A stretch of DNA of 64,000 nt. Source: Turritopsis dohrnii. Lineage: Eukaryota; Cnidaria; Hydrozoa; Anthoathecata; Oceaniidae. Each line of letters opens with the position of its first letter. Within the stretch, counting starts at the first letter, position 1. Below are positions 41,976 to 53,771 of the stretch, piece after piece. The stretch lies in contig BQMF02000215.1 in the NCBI GenBank assembly GCA_027922465.2, positions 1 to 64,000 of the forward strand, read 5' to 3'. Both the position numbers and the translations under genes were made by a program. The notes beneath the pieces were generated by a model that ran no database searches, was not told the origin of the DNA, and saw only the letters and a list, made by a program, of their open reading frames with translations.

Positions 41976-44900
41976 TCAGAATGGAAGAATGTTTTCACCC
42001 ATTTCAAGATGGTAGCAAAATGTTGCGATTACGCTTTTCGAGGTCACGTGATTATCCGTAAGGAAGAATTGATGAAGGAATGGATATTAATCAAATAAGT
42101 CTACATAAAGCTGGGACTTTTAGTTACTTATGGTACTGAATCAATGTACTTTGGCACTTGAAAATAAATATGTTTTTCGTGTCAGTAAGTTCTTATAAAA
42201 AAAACGTACGTTATAAACAGCTCATGCATGTATAATTCTTTTGTCCTCTAATAAATTAAATTGCTGGTGTGTTACAATTAGACCCTATTTTCACGAGTTA
42301 GTAATTTTAAACATTATTATCGTTTATGCCTGTTTTCCACCAGTAAGATATTTCAAGAAATAACGTTTACAGAACTTTTAAGAACTTTAAGTAAAATTTC
42401 GAAAGTATTCTTGTGGCAAGTACTTTTGCTGCTATCGTTTTGCGCCATCTGGCTCTTGTTTTAAATATCAAATATCATTGTTTGTGATATAAGTGTTGTT
42501 TTGTTTGACAACTCAGTTCTGTTTGAGAACCCAGGGTATAATTAATTCTTAAGTTGATTGAGTGCACTTTAATACGCTTACATGTTTTCTATATGAAATT
42601 GTAAGTTTGTAACATTTTGGCATGAGTCTTGAAAGAAATATTCTTCCCGCCTTAATGTCGTTTTCAATTTCTCGAATATGCAGCTATCTCAAATGCTTCT
42701 CAACCTGTAATCAAAGTAAAATCCAGATTTAGGCCGTAAAATCATGAAATTTGGTAATAGTTTGTTAAATGGCTACTTTCTGTTTCACAACTATGTTTAC
42801 ATAAGCATGAAAAAGAAGAGAAAAGGTCCCACTCTTTTAGTTACATTAAAGTTCAAATCACGGAGTCGTTGAGAAAAATTGGGAACTGTATTATACAGTA
42901 CATAGAAAAATGAAAAAATCCAGTTTCCAAGATATCATCGATTAAATAGTTCACTGACGTCAGCATAGGACGTTCCCAAATCTCCCCAGATTTTTGCCAC
43001 AGCATTGGAGGCCAATGTGAATCCAACTAAACATTGGTTATCCATTTTGATTAGGTAGACATTTGCCACTAAATATCGCGTGTTGTAACTGTTCTGTAAA
43101 ACATGGGTTTCAGCTTGTGTTTTGTATTTTTTACCACAAAATTTGAATGATTGAAAGAAACAGTTATTTGCTGAGAGCAAGTCAAAAAATATAAAATGCA
43201 TTATACTCGTGAAAATGTCAGTTAACCACATACAGGAAATGGTACCATGCTGTAGAGCCACGAAATCCTACTCAAAAATATGCATGAAATCGAATGTTGA
43301 CGACATTTCATTTCAGAGATATCTTCAATAAAAAATGCTCAACATCAACAACTTCAGCATTTCACTTGCCAAACGTTCTTAAAATTTTGGTACAATGTGG
43401 GCCCAAAACAAAATGTAACAAAAACCATGAAGGAACAGTGGTAGCATGATAAAGAGTGTGAAAAGCTGATAATAAGACCTGTGAAATCACACACCTTTTT
43501 GGTAGAAACTCCAGCAGCAACAATTTTCCTGGTTTGATTATATTTTATAGGTACTGCTTATGGGCAAAACTTTTTAACCTAATATGTGACATTGACATTT
43601 TTTCGTGCGTATATTGTTATTTATTATTGACATTAAAATAATCTACAACTGCAATGGGAATGCTATTATACATCAAAATCAACTATGTATGCTATCTCTC
43701 TATTTCCCTCCTTTTTAAGTCGTCCGAGATCTTCTCCAATGAGTAGTATCTGATAATTTTCGCTGAAAATTCTTACAGAACATACCGAAATTTTAATTGA
43801 CTCACTTACTGTTGATGTTTGCAAAGGTTTTGATTTTTAATATTAGTATGATTGATTAAGGTAAATAGTGTTCAATATATAGCTATTATAAGAACCCGCA
43901 TACAGCGATTAAAGTGTTTCCACTGAAGGCCTGGTCGACAGATCCTGCTGATATCGTACCAGAATCTATAAACCAGTCCTTGTATCCCATGCACGAGTGT
44001 CGCTTATAGATCAACCGCTGCCTAACTCTCAGCTGGTGGAAGCCCCCATGAGAACGAAACTGGCGAGTCAGCATTTTTTGCTCAGTGAATTTACTTATGT
44101 AGAAAAGATCAGAAATCAAATTCTGACCAAAATTGAGGGGCTACATGTCACAAATAGTCGAAAATTAGCGAATTAAATTTATTCGCAAGATTTTTTCTAG
44201 TCCTTTTCTATGACGTCATCAAAATTTTTAAGGACCTAAAAAACCTCAGGACTAAATTTTCAGGCATATGTTTTTATACCATTTTTGTTTCATTTTAAAA
44301 GATCTTTCAATTGATGTATAATAATATGACTTTTGAGAAGATAAAATTTTTATTGACCGTAATTTATGACGTAATCAATCACGTGACACACAGAAATTTC
44401 CAAAAACCTGGCAGATTTTGGTAGTCTGAGGTCTCCTCTACCAAATTCCATTGAGAAAATAAACATTACCCAGAATGTCAGATTGTTAGGCTATGTGTCC
44501 TGTCTATTAGGCAAATTTGCCATTGTTACGGCGTGCATATAAATTCAAAGTGGCTGTTTCTGGAGTTAAGTAAACTTTTTTTCCTTTTGAATTTCAGTTG
44601 TGAAAACAAACATTATATCCTCGTCACCGTGTGATTTGATCAGTGGCAAATCAGTAAGATGTATTCACACATGAAAAATACTCGTCCGGAAAATGCTTTC
44701 ATCGGCAAAATTCAAAATCATCAATTTTGTCGGCGGACGAGTCTGGCATTAAGAACTATCTGAAACAGGTACGCCAATTGCTGACAAGAAGTTAAATCAC
44801 TATAATATTTTATCATTTTCTTGACAATATTTAGAATAACTTTTGACATATAAATTTATGAAGTTAGATTATTTTCTATGTCTCCTGTTTTTGTTTACAT

Positions 44901-47760
44901 AATGGTTTGACCAAATTATTGTGGGTCTCTTTCGAAGCCGTGCAAACCAACCGAGTCAAGATGATCAAATGTTAATGAACTGTCAAGGTGCAAATCAAAA
45001 TCCATGATGAAATTTCATCACTTTCAAACACCATCATAAATCTTTGCAAAGATCCTTTTAAATAATGATAGTGTTAATTTTGAATTGTGAGAGTGATGTG
45101 TCAGTGTACCTTTTCCAATGCTTTCTGTGATCCTCCCCTTGTTTCTCAACCGATGCTATTCTTCTTCTTCTTGTGCAGTAATCATATTTCATTTGAAACT
45201 TTTGAGCATTCTTCAATTTTAAATGTAGTATATAATTTTTAATATTTTGTATATTTTATGAACTTATTTGAATTAAATATATGTACTTCCTTTAAATGTT
45301 AATATGAATGTTATTATCTGCTTAATACAAAATACAACAACCAACCACAACTACCACAATGCAATGTCATCAAAAAATTATTGAATGGAATAATAAAACG
45401 GTTCACAAGCAAAAACTCATATTTTCATAGGTCTTCAGTTTTACAGTTGACTCTCGATATCTCGAACTTTTCGGTACTTTTTTCTCGGTCCTTTGGACAC
45501 TACAAGCTTGCTTGGGTCAAAATCCTCTTGATATCTTGTAATATCAATATGAATGATTAAGGCAAATATGTTCAATGTATAACTACTAGGCAAAATTTAT
45601 CATTTTTATAATTCAAAGTGTTGTAGTTGCAAAAAAACACATACCCTAAACTATGTTTATTAATTATAAGTTGATAATCTGCATATTCCTGATAATATGT
45701 AGATGCCTCTATGCAAGTTTTTCGTATATTTCTTAACTCTGGTGAAAGTTATCAATATTTTTCAATCACGAAATCATAGGTAGTAATTGAAACTGGAAGA
45801 GTTAGCTAACTTACGTTTCAAGACTCTCTAGGTGAGGCCAGGCTGCAGGGAATAATAATCATCTCTATGGAGAATCTGTGGTTATGTATAAAAGAACTGA
45901 AAAGTTGTGTAACGTAAGTCAATTTGTTTTCTCTTGTTATACCTCCCTTTTTCATCTCCACCTTACGTTCCAAAATCTCATGAATTTGATTTTGACTGTA
46001 TCCAGTTTTCTTAGAACCAATAATGGTAGCAAGTATGTTTAAACTTTGGTGCGTCTGCTCTGGGAGTAAAAAATTAGCTATTCATTTTTTTAGTTTTTCA
46101 AGAGAAATGAAAAAATATTCGTTGGAAAGATGTCCCTTTTTCCGATTACTGCACATGCATATACTTTTTAACCCAGAATGAAAATCTGGCGTGCGTGAAT
46201 TCTTTTATTTTCCCTTGATTCATTATTTAAGAATCTTTTATCCTTCTTCTACTAAAATACTAAAAGGTCACTCCACACTAGACATCAAAAAGATGGTGAT
46301 GAACACTTAGATCCTCTCTATCACGGCTAATCTACAAGGAGCGGAGGTTTCTTAAGTCTAAACTGTCAACCTACACATATCTTTCATTTTTCATTTATGC
46401 CTTGTTATCCTGACGTTATAAACACGACAGCCCAGAAACCAAATTAACTTTGTTATATTTTTTGTCTACAGGTTAAAAATTGACTATATCAGCCTAAGTG
46501 TAAGAATGAAACTGAAACGCATTTATGTCTCTTTGCGCAAATCCTGATTTTGAAAAAGCTTGGGAAATATCCTAATTTTTGAATATTGATCTTGATTCAA
46601 CATTCATATGCGAAAAACACGTCTGTATTAAAGAGTTATGTTTGAGTCAAGGTATAAACCATATTGACCCCAACTTCGATTACAGGGCAGAACGTTTTGG
46701 GTTCAAATTTCTATAGCACCTGGCAGGCTATACACCACAATGGAAAAGAAGAAGAAGTCAACTTTGGATTGACAGGTTTATATCACCTCAAACTGGAAAC
46801 AGCTTCCACGTATACAACGAGCAGGACCTGCTTTATAACGATATTATTATTACCAACCTTGACTGGAGACGTTTGTAATGTAATCTTGGAAAATCTCTAG
46901 TCACAAAAGATTTGATTTGCAAATCGCAAGATCAGTAAATTTTCACTCACAACAGATTCAGGTAAGTAATACCACTTCAAAAAAACCACACCTTCTTGAT
47001 CTTGATTCGAATTTCATATGCAGGAAACAAGTCTGTAGTATGTAAAAAACAACGTCACATTTTCAGATATTCGACATATATTTGCAACTATACCGCAAGA
47101 CACAAAACACTCTTTTGATGCTGATTACCTAGTTCAAGCAAAGAACTCCTAACACTTCTGAAGCAATATTCCAACCATAATACGTACAAGACAGTCTTAC
47201 GCCAAATTCAAAATTGCCTTAAATCAATCAGAACCAATTGAAATCACGTTTTGTTGTAAATGTTTTCGAAAAAAGAAAGACATTTAAAAAATTATTTGAT
47301 ATGATGAAGAACAATTTTCTTCAACCTATTCGGTAAAATGATATTTATCGGAATAAGCTGTCTAGTGCAGATCGATAGTTTTCAGGTTACGGTTGTGCGC
47401 TACAGCTCCAGAAATAGCGGAATGCGATTGCAATCACATGAAATTATGTTTATGAAGAGACTGTGCTAACATCTTCTAGCAAAATCGATGTAAATGGTGG
47501 AGACGAAAGTGACTGTTCAATTAGCTTATGAATAAATGGCGCAGAAGTAACCATATGTTACTTTTAAGCTATAGAATTTTTGAAGGTCTTTCGTTATCCC
47601 TAAATGTCTAATTTTAATTGATTCTCGGCCTATATAATGTTGAGGCCCACGACTTATGTAGATTATCAAGATTATTCGAATAATGACCATATTTATAACG
47701 TAAAGTAATATTTTTAAAGATGACAGTTCCTCTGGAAAACATGTTTTATTTTTTCAAAAA
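41976..47760. other. Long stretch without supported genes
   Basis: About 5.8 kb of AT-rich DNA. Minus-strand ORFs at 42935-43261 and 43886-44119 are open but show no family motif or convincing splice pattern. A reverse-transcriptase-like cysteine string (CPKCKNETETHLCLF) can be read near 46490 but is isolated. Nothing else was recognised apart from a pogo-like terminal fragment near 45452. Confidence 0.4.
45452..45490. mobile_element. Solo end of a pogo/Tigger-like element
   Basis: TACAGTTGACTCTCGATATC followed by TCGAACTTTTCGGTAC resembles the terminal repeat of pogo/Tigger-type elements and the complete small element at 49204-49363. No matching right end was found. Confidence 0.45.
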
Positions 47761-48510
47761 TTAAACATCACTTTTATTTACACCATTGTTGTCTATAGAA
47801 ATCTCTGAAATATTCTCTAAAATTGACGTCGCCTTACGAAGTTCATCCTTTATTCGAGCCATATTGTTGTTCACATCGTAATAGAAAGTTGAGTAAAAAT
47901 TGTTCTGTGATTTCTTTTCAAGATTTGCCTCGTGCGAGGACATTGTTTTGTCTTTGAAGTCACCGATGATGTCTTCATTTCCAGCTTGAACCTTTATTTT
48001 TGACGACAGCGGAGTACTGGTCAATTTTGGGACTCCATTAAAGGAAACGCTTTGATTTACCTTTTCATTGGATTGGCATTCGCTTATTCTATTCCCAAAG
48101 GTACCATTCAACTTAAATGACCTTTTTTCTGCTTCCAATCTCCTGTTTTGCCTTTGCAATAAATAGATTTCATTTTCCTGATCAAGCAGTTGTATATCTT
48201 TACTGGCTAAATCGAAGTTTGCTTTCCTCAGTTCTTGTAACAAAGCAGTTATCCGTCCGTCCTTCATTACAAGTTCATGTTGTAACTTATCTGCGGTCAC
48301 TTCCAGATTGGCGTTCATGTTTTTTATTGACGCTGACAACTTCACAACTTTCTCTTGTAGTTTTTCAGTTGTATATTTTTTTGTTTTACTCTTTGTGTTT
48401 TTGATGGTTAGTTCATCCGCCACCGTCAAAGAATCTTTCTCATCAAATTCTGTTAAAGAATACCACTTTCTTCCTTTGGAGCAAATACAATTTTCTTTAT
48501 CAAAAGACAT
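47761..48510 (-). CDS. Intronless coiled-coil protein, 249 aa
   Basis: A complete single-exon ORF starting MSFDKENCICSKGRKW. A long charged helical region at about 45-130 has heptad-like leucines (ITALLQELRKANFDLASKD) and should form a coiled coil. The C-terminal third is polar, with a second helical stretch near 215-235. The basic N-terminus, central coiled coil and serine-rich tail are loosely reminiscent of shugoshin or centrosomal proteins, but no diagnostic motif is present, so I leave it unnamed. It may be a host gene or a retrocopy; no poly(A) tract or target duplication was noted. Confidence 0.65.
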   Translation of the reverse strand: MSFDKENCICSKGRKWYSLTEFDEKDSLTVADELTIKNTKSKTKKYTTEKLQEKVVKLSASIKNMNANLEVTADKLQHELVMKDGRITALLQELRKANFDLASKDIQLLDQENEIYLLQRQNRRLEAEKRSFKLNGTFGNRISECQSNEKVNQSVSFNGVPKLTSTPLSSKIKVQAGNEDIIGDFKDKTMSSHEANLEKKSQNNFYSTFYYDVNNNMARIKDELRKATSILENISEISIDNNGVNKSDV

Positions 48511-50786
48511 GTTTAGTTAATCTGTTCTCCGAATGGATAACGGCTTTATGAATTCATTCACTATCTGATGCTCATAAGTGACGTCAAATTAAGTTATACT
48601 ATCTCTCCAGGACATAATATATTTGACGTTTGATGTGAAAAAACATTCTACACTGATGATGAATAAATATATGGTGTGCAAGTGATGATGCAGCTAGGGA
48701 GAGACTGATGACACGGCTGCTTGAGCATTCCATAGCGCTCTGCAATGGCTTTTCTCAATCACTAAGTTTCTGATCTTCATATCTCGAAAGCTAATTAAGA
48801 TGTATTAATTCTGTAAAATGGATGCGAAGGAGTTGGAGCCATATGCGGATCGTTACATCAGGTATCCCGGGTATTCCGATATCGGAAATTTTATAGAATC
48901 ACATTTCAGTGCTGGAAATAGCATTGAGGAAGTCAAGACATTTTCATAACGGATAATGAACAGGTACTAAGTTCGCGACAAATGTTACTTTAATCGGATT
49001 CATTTTTCGCGATTTTTTTGCCTTTATCGCGAATGTTTATATCGCGAAAACACATGAAATAGTTGAATCAAGAAAATTTTCAAAGTTCCCTTTCTCGAAA
49101 ATAAATCCAGTTACGTCTTTTTCGGTTTATTATTCTATCATTTTGTTCTTTCATTGGATCAAGAAATGACAAAATGGTGCATAACGCAAGTTAAATCAAT
49201 ATACAGTCTACTCTCGATAAGTGGAACCCCGGATAAGTGGAACTTTCGTTTAGTGGAACCAATTTCTCCCGTCCCTGCATTAACAAACCTCTCTTATTTT
49301 ATTCGGATCAGTCGAACCATTTTTTTCGGTACTGTGGAGGTTCCACTTATCGAGAGTAGACTGTATTCCCTTAAGAAAGTCTTTCATACATCACATACAT
49401 TCCATACAATATCTATCTATCTAAAAAAAAAAAAAACTTCAAGAAACATTTTTCTTTTGTCCGTGGATTAAGGTTCCGTTTTATGTATTGATTGCTATGG
49501 CATTCTTAGGGCATATCCTCTTTTCTGAAGGCTCCTACTCCTTTTTCAAATTGTTGCTAAGTATGGAACCAAGATATATTCCTACCAAATCTCTTAGCAG
49601 TTGGAGAGGAGAAAGGCTTTGGAAGAAGCAGATGTCCATTTACGTTCAACGTTAGAGGTGAGCACAAATGTTATTGCGTTACACAATCGTGCAGTTGATG
49701 AAATGAAAGGCTACCTTAATTTTTTTTTCAATCATAATCCTTCTGGCCGTGAAAATTAATCCACACGAAATTTTTCGAAGTGCCTACTCGAAATAAATCC
49801 AAAACTTTTTGCAAGTTTTTGAAGTAATTCAACAGTTTTCTAAAACGAAATCTCCACGAGAGAGACAATCGTTTGTTTATCTCGTTGGTTTACCTCGTAT
49901 GTTTGTTATTTTTCAACTGCTCGTTTCCAGACACATTCCTTATTGTTCTGTCGGCTTCTCATTGCTGACATAATCTCCAGTTCTATTTACAGCAGCTGAT
50001 CGTCTCTTTAAAATAATGAACTATATCATAAGGTCGAGAAAAAAAGTGTGCCATCAGTTTCCTTATGAGATAATCTCCACGAGGGAGCCAATCGTTTCCT
50101 TTACTTTGTTTGGATGATTTGTTAATAATAAACAGCTCTTCATTCTTAGATCAATTATCAATTGTTCTATTTCTACTGACATCAACACAGTGCAACCCTC
50201 AGCTCTACATATAACACAATTCATTATCTTTAACCGAAATGTTAAACTGATTGTAAACCGGTCGATTCAAAAACTGTAGTTTACAGTGGAGGTCTTTTCT
50301 TCTTCTTACCATGTGGAGTTTAAGAAGAACATTAACAGTGAGGACACAATCCGGGAAGTCTCAACATGTTATCCCCTTGAGAACGGAAAAGATAGCACAA
50401 TTTTTAAATTTAGTTCAAACAAATGGTTCCAACTAATAATTTACAAACAATTCAAATAAATAATCAAAATAAATAGTATTCTATTTTTAACACATCTAGA
50501 AATTCACCACATGATCGTAAACTGAAGCGACCACGTAGGAAACAAAAACTGTCACTCATAGAACAAACGTTCTTCAAATACGATCGGTAAGGCCTTTAAA
50601 CAGACCTGATGTTCTTCACACAGTTTCACAAAAAACTGAGATATAATTCAACGGAATTGAAGTATAAAAGACATGCTACAAAAAAAACTAACTGTCATTC
50701 GTATTCTAAAAAAAACCAAAAGAATGAGAACAAAGCTTTCTTGTTAAAAATGCACGAACGTAGTATAGGCTGAAAGTATAAACCAT
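48511..50786. other. Intergenic region with MITE remnants
   Basis: A short plus-strand ORF (MDAKELEPYADRYIRYPGYS, from 48818) and an exon-like segment near 49598 (acceptor CTCTTAG, donor GTGAGC) might be remains of a gene, but no chain of exons could be built. Blocks of TCGCGA near 48970-49060 and TTAATCCACACGAAATTTT near 49755 resemble decayed members of the TTAAGTGG MITE family. Confidence 0.4.
49204..49363. mobile_element. pogo/Tigger-like MITE (160 bp)
   Basis: Terminal inverted repeats CAGTCTACTCTCGATAAGTG and its complement CACTTATCGAGAGTAGACTG are flanked by TA on both sides. Internal GTGGAAC motifs repeat. It has no coding capacity. The CAGT ends and TA duplication are characteristic of pogo/Tigger elements. 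Confidence 0.88.
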
Positions 50787-53288
50787 TTATGAGGGAGTTG
50801 AACACAAGCGCGTTAAGTCTTCTCTTTCAACTATCCATTTTTTATAACTATCTTTTTTATCAGTTGAAGTATCTTGAGAAACCTGATGCAGAACAGCTTT
50901 GCGAACAGTCACACACAACAGCTTCACTTCCATAGGATCAAGCTTATAATCGTCCTGGAGGATACAACATGCCACAATTAAAATAATAATAATAAAGTCT
51001 CAAGCAGGCTTAAAGACCGCTCTTGCATTTCTTCTGCAGAAATGCAAAGGATTTGAAAATGGCAGGTTGATGAGTTGAAGTAGCAAAGAATGAAAAAAAT
51101 ACAGATATGCAAATGAACACATACTTGATTGGGTCCAAATTCTGGAAAATATTCATCAAGCCATTGCATATCATCGGAAATCTGTTCTTCTTCATTCATA
51201 TCACCATCCTGTACAAAAATCTCTTCGTATGCAATTTCACATCCTTCACTATGTTCCGGTTCAACGGTCGGCATTTCGGATAATATTTTACTGTCACTGT
51301 CTTCTTCCATTTTGCATGCAAGGTAAAATTGCCTAAATTACGAAGGCAGAACTCAGACATGTGTACCATATCAACGCTGGGCGTGACAGTATTACACACC
51401 TCGTTGCTTGTACATCCTCCAGTTGGCTATCAAACAGCAAAGAGATGATTTCAATATTAGATTTTTCCAACTGATGGACTTCCTCCTCAGCAAAAGATGT
51501 ATGCCGACGATTAATTTCAACCTTAATCAGAACAAAAATATCTGCAGATTCAGACTCCATCATGTGAATTTATCAAAACTAAAAAACGATGTGTGAACCT
51601 CTCTTCAAAGCCATTCATTATCAAGAAATTCTTGCTCCGCATGTTTATCCATATTCTGAATTGCTCTCTGTTACGTGATAAAAGATAAATATTACTAATG
51701 ACAGGCAATTTGGTAAATTGTCAGTTCTTTACATGAAATTTAAACACAATGGTATATTCAACCTCAGAGGCAATCGCCTTTTGCTTCGTGATGGTTTCTT
51801 CGTTCTGTTTTGTAATCGAGTGTTTTACGCCTTCCAAACTTCTCTCAAAAAAAGCTACAATTACCAGAAATGCACGATATAAAACCAATGAAATTCACAT
51901 GAGTTTAGGTCAATGGAAAATGTATGTACCTGACATTTCTTTGTAGGATTCCTGCATATCAGCCATATCTTTTTTCAGCAACTCAATGTGGGTTTTATCA
52001 ACTACTTGACCACTTTCCTAAAAATGTCGAACAACTGCTCCTGTCAAACCGAATAACAAATTTAAAGAATATGGAATCAACAGGTATTCGACAAATGTCC
52101 TGATCAAACACACTTTGTAGTTCAGGATTTGATGAAGTTCACTTGATCGTAACGCAATTTCTACATTCAAATCTTCAATTTTTTTCTTGGCATACGTAAA
52201 TTAAACACAATGTATATATTCCACAAACATCTTCAGAACAGTGTATAACAATAATAATCAATAATAATGAAAATAAAATATAATCAACAACTTACCTTGC
52301 AAGCTGTTTTCTTCAATTTTCACAACATGTAATTGATCAAACAAAGACTTTTCAACATCCTCAAATGGTGTTTTCGGTTCCTTTTTCGTTTCTTCTTCCT
52401 TAGATCTTGCTAAATTGATCACCTCCTTAATATGACGGTTTTGCTCTTTTTTTAAAAATACGTTCTGTAGAATGACAAAATGAATGACTGTGAGAAAGAA
52501 AGGATTTGTAACCCTCCACAAAATATAAACTCAAACAATGCACTGTATAAGGGGATATCCCCTATGAGTTTAAATGAATTCGCTGGGAAGGGTATCTTCC
52601 TAAATATTTCATGGAGGCTTGTAGCAACCATGCCCTTTCATAATTATCTCAAGCAAGTTTGAAACTTACTCTTTGTCTTTGCTTTTCATTGCAATACTTC
52701 AAATCGTCCACATCTTCTTTCAATTCACTCAACTGGGATTGTTTTACTTCCACTCTATGAAAGTGTAGAAACTCTTCTAATCATTAAGGAATCATCGAAT
52801 GTTATCAAAATTTCCTGGTCTGTTCAAAGCGTCATTGGCAATACCCTAAGTTAGGTTCACATGTACTAACATTTAAACTTCTTAAAACGTTTTTTACTTC
52901 AACCTTGAAAGATTATAAAGAGCACAAGTAAAGCAAAGTATAGCATATTTGTACTGAAATGGGCTTTTAATGCAATAGAGGTAAAATTACTATGCCCCCT
53001 ATCAGTGAAAATGTGTTTCAAGCCTTTTAGCCCTAAAAGACTTAAAAACACTTTTGTCCAACATATGAACCCAACTTTCAAGTGAAGTATGTGTAATTGA
53101 GACCAACACTAATGCGCATAATTTTTCTCGATTTCTTGATAGTTCAGACATTACAACTTCACAAACAGAGATACATACTGATACGTCAAAACTGCTTCCT
53201 TGAAAGTCAAAGTTTCTCCACTTTCATTCTTCTTTCGGTCACCAGATTTCTTTCCATTCTGTTTCCCATTCTTTTTCTTGCCACCCAT
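50787..53288 (-). CDS. CCDC83-like coiled-coil protein, ten exons, one in-frame TGA
   Basis: Exons (minus): 53288-53179, 52754-52670, 52464-52296, about 52190-52114, 52017-51930, 51854-51763, 51667-51599, 51521-51400, 51332-51125 and 50954-50787. Most junctions are GT-AG and in phase. The N-terminus is lysine-rich (GGKKKNGKQNGKKSG), then TLTFKEAVLTYQVEVKQSQ, matching the start of CCDC83. KKEQNRHIKEVINLARS, FLDNEWL and NRRHTSFAEEEVHQLEKS also follow the vertebrate protein in order, as does the final LDPMEVKLL segment. CCDC83 is a coiled-coil protein linked to ciliated and testis cells; its mechanism is unknown. Two defects are visible: an in-frame TGA at 51607-51605 after NEWL, and a phase conflict at exon 4 beside a seven-A run (52185-52179). 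It may be a recent pseudogene or contain sequence errors. Confidence 0.82.
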
Positions 53289-53771
53289 GTCATAATAGTA
53301 TGAACCTTTATGGTGGTGGTGTTCTTTTTTCACACCATAATAATTATATATCTGTCAGTGAAATTAGCAGATAAAAGCAGATCACCATAATTGCAATGCA
53401 AACATTCTGTTACCAGAAATGACTGACATTACTAGGGCACCTTTCAAAAAGAAGAACAACACAAGAATATAATACATATAATAATGGAAGGTCAATGGAA
53501 GGGATGTCATAGGAGAAAGAAAAAATCAAATTTGAATGAAATTCTTTCTTTTCACTGATTAAAAACATTAAGTGCAAGTACATTTTCATCAATAACTCAA
53601 CTATAATACTCAAAACTTTAGTTTCCAAAAATAAATGACTTTTCACATGCAGAAATTGTTGAAGTTGCAAAGGACTGGCATCACGTGACAGTACATGAAA
53701 TTATGTTTCAGTGGATCCTCATCAAAAAATAAATAGCACAACACTCCATAATAAAAACCAAACAAGGACTT

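Noticed and set aside
42935..43261. Minus-strand ORF of 108 codons as a gene
   Set aside because: It is open and somewhat protein-like at its C-terminus, but no motif, start context or neighbouring exons support it.
43886..44119. Minus-strand ORF of 77 codons as an exon
   Set aside because: No family motif, and no partner exons in phase could be found.
46480..46560. Cysteine string CPKCKNETETHLCLF as a retrotransposon remnant
   Set aside because: It resembles the zinc-like tail of some reverse transcriptase proteins, but is too short and isolated to support a feature.
48818..48949. 43-codon plus-strand ORF beginning MDAKELEPYADRY
   Set aside because: The composition looks real, but it stops without a donor site and no further exon joins it.
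51605..51607. TGA in the CCDC83-like gene as a selenocysteine codon
   Set aside because: The expected residue is basic, CCDC83 is not a selenoprotein family, and the TGA lies far from the 3' end with no SECIS-like structure noted.
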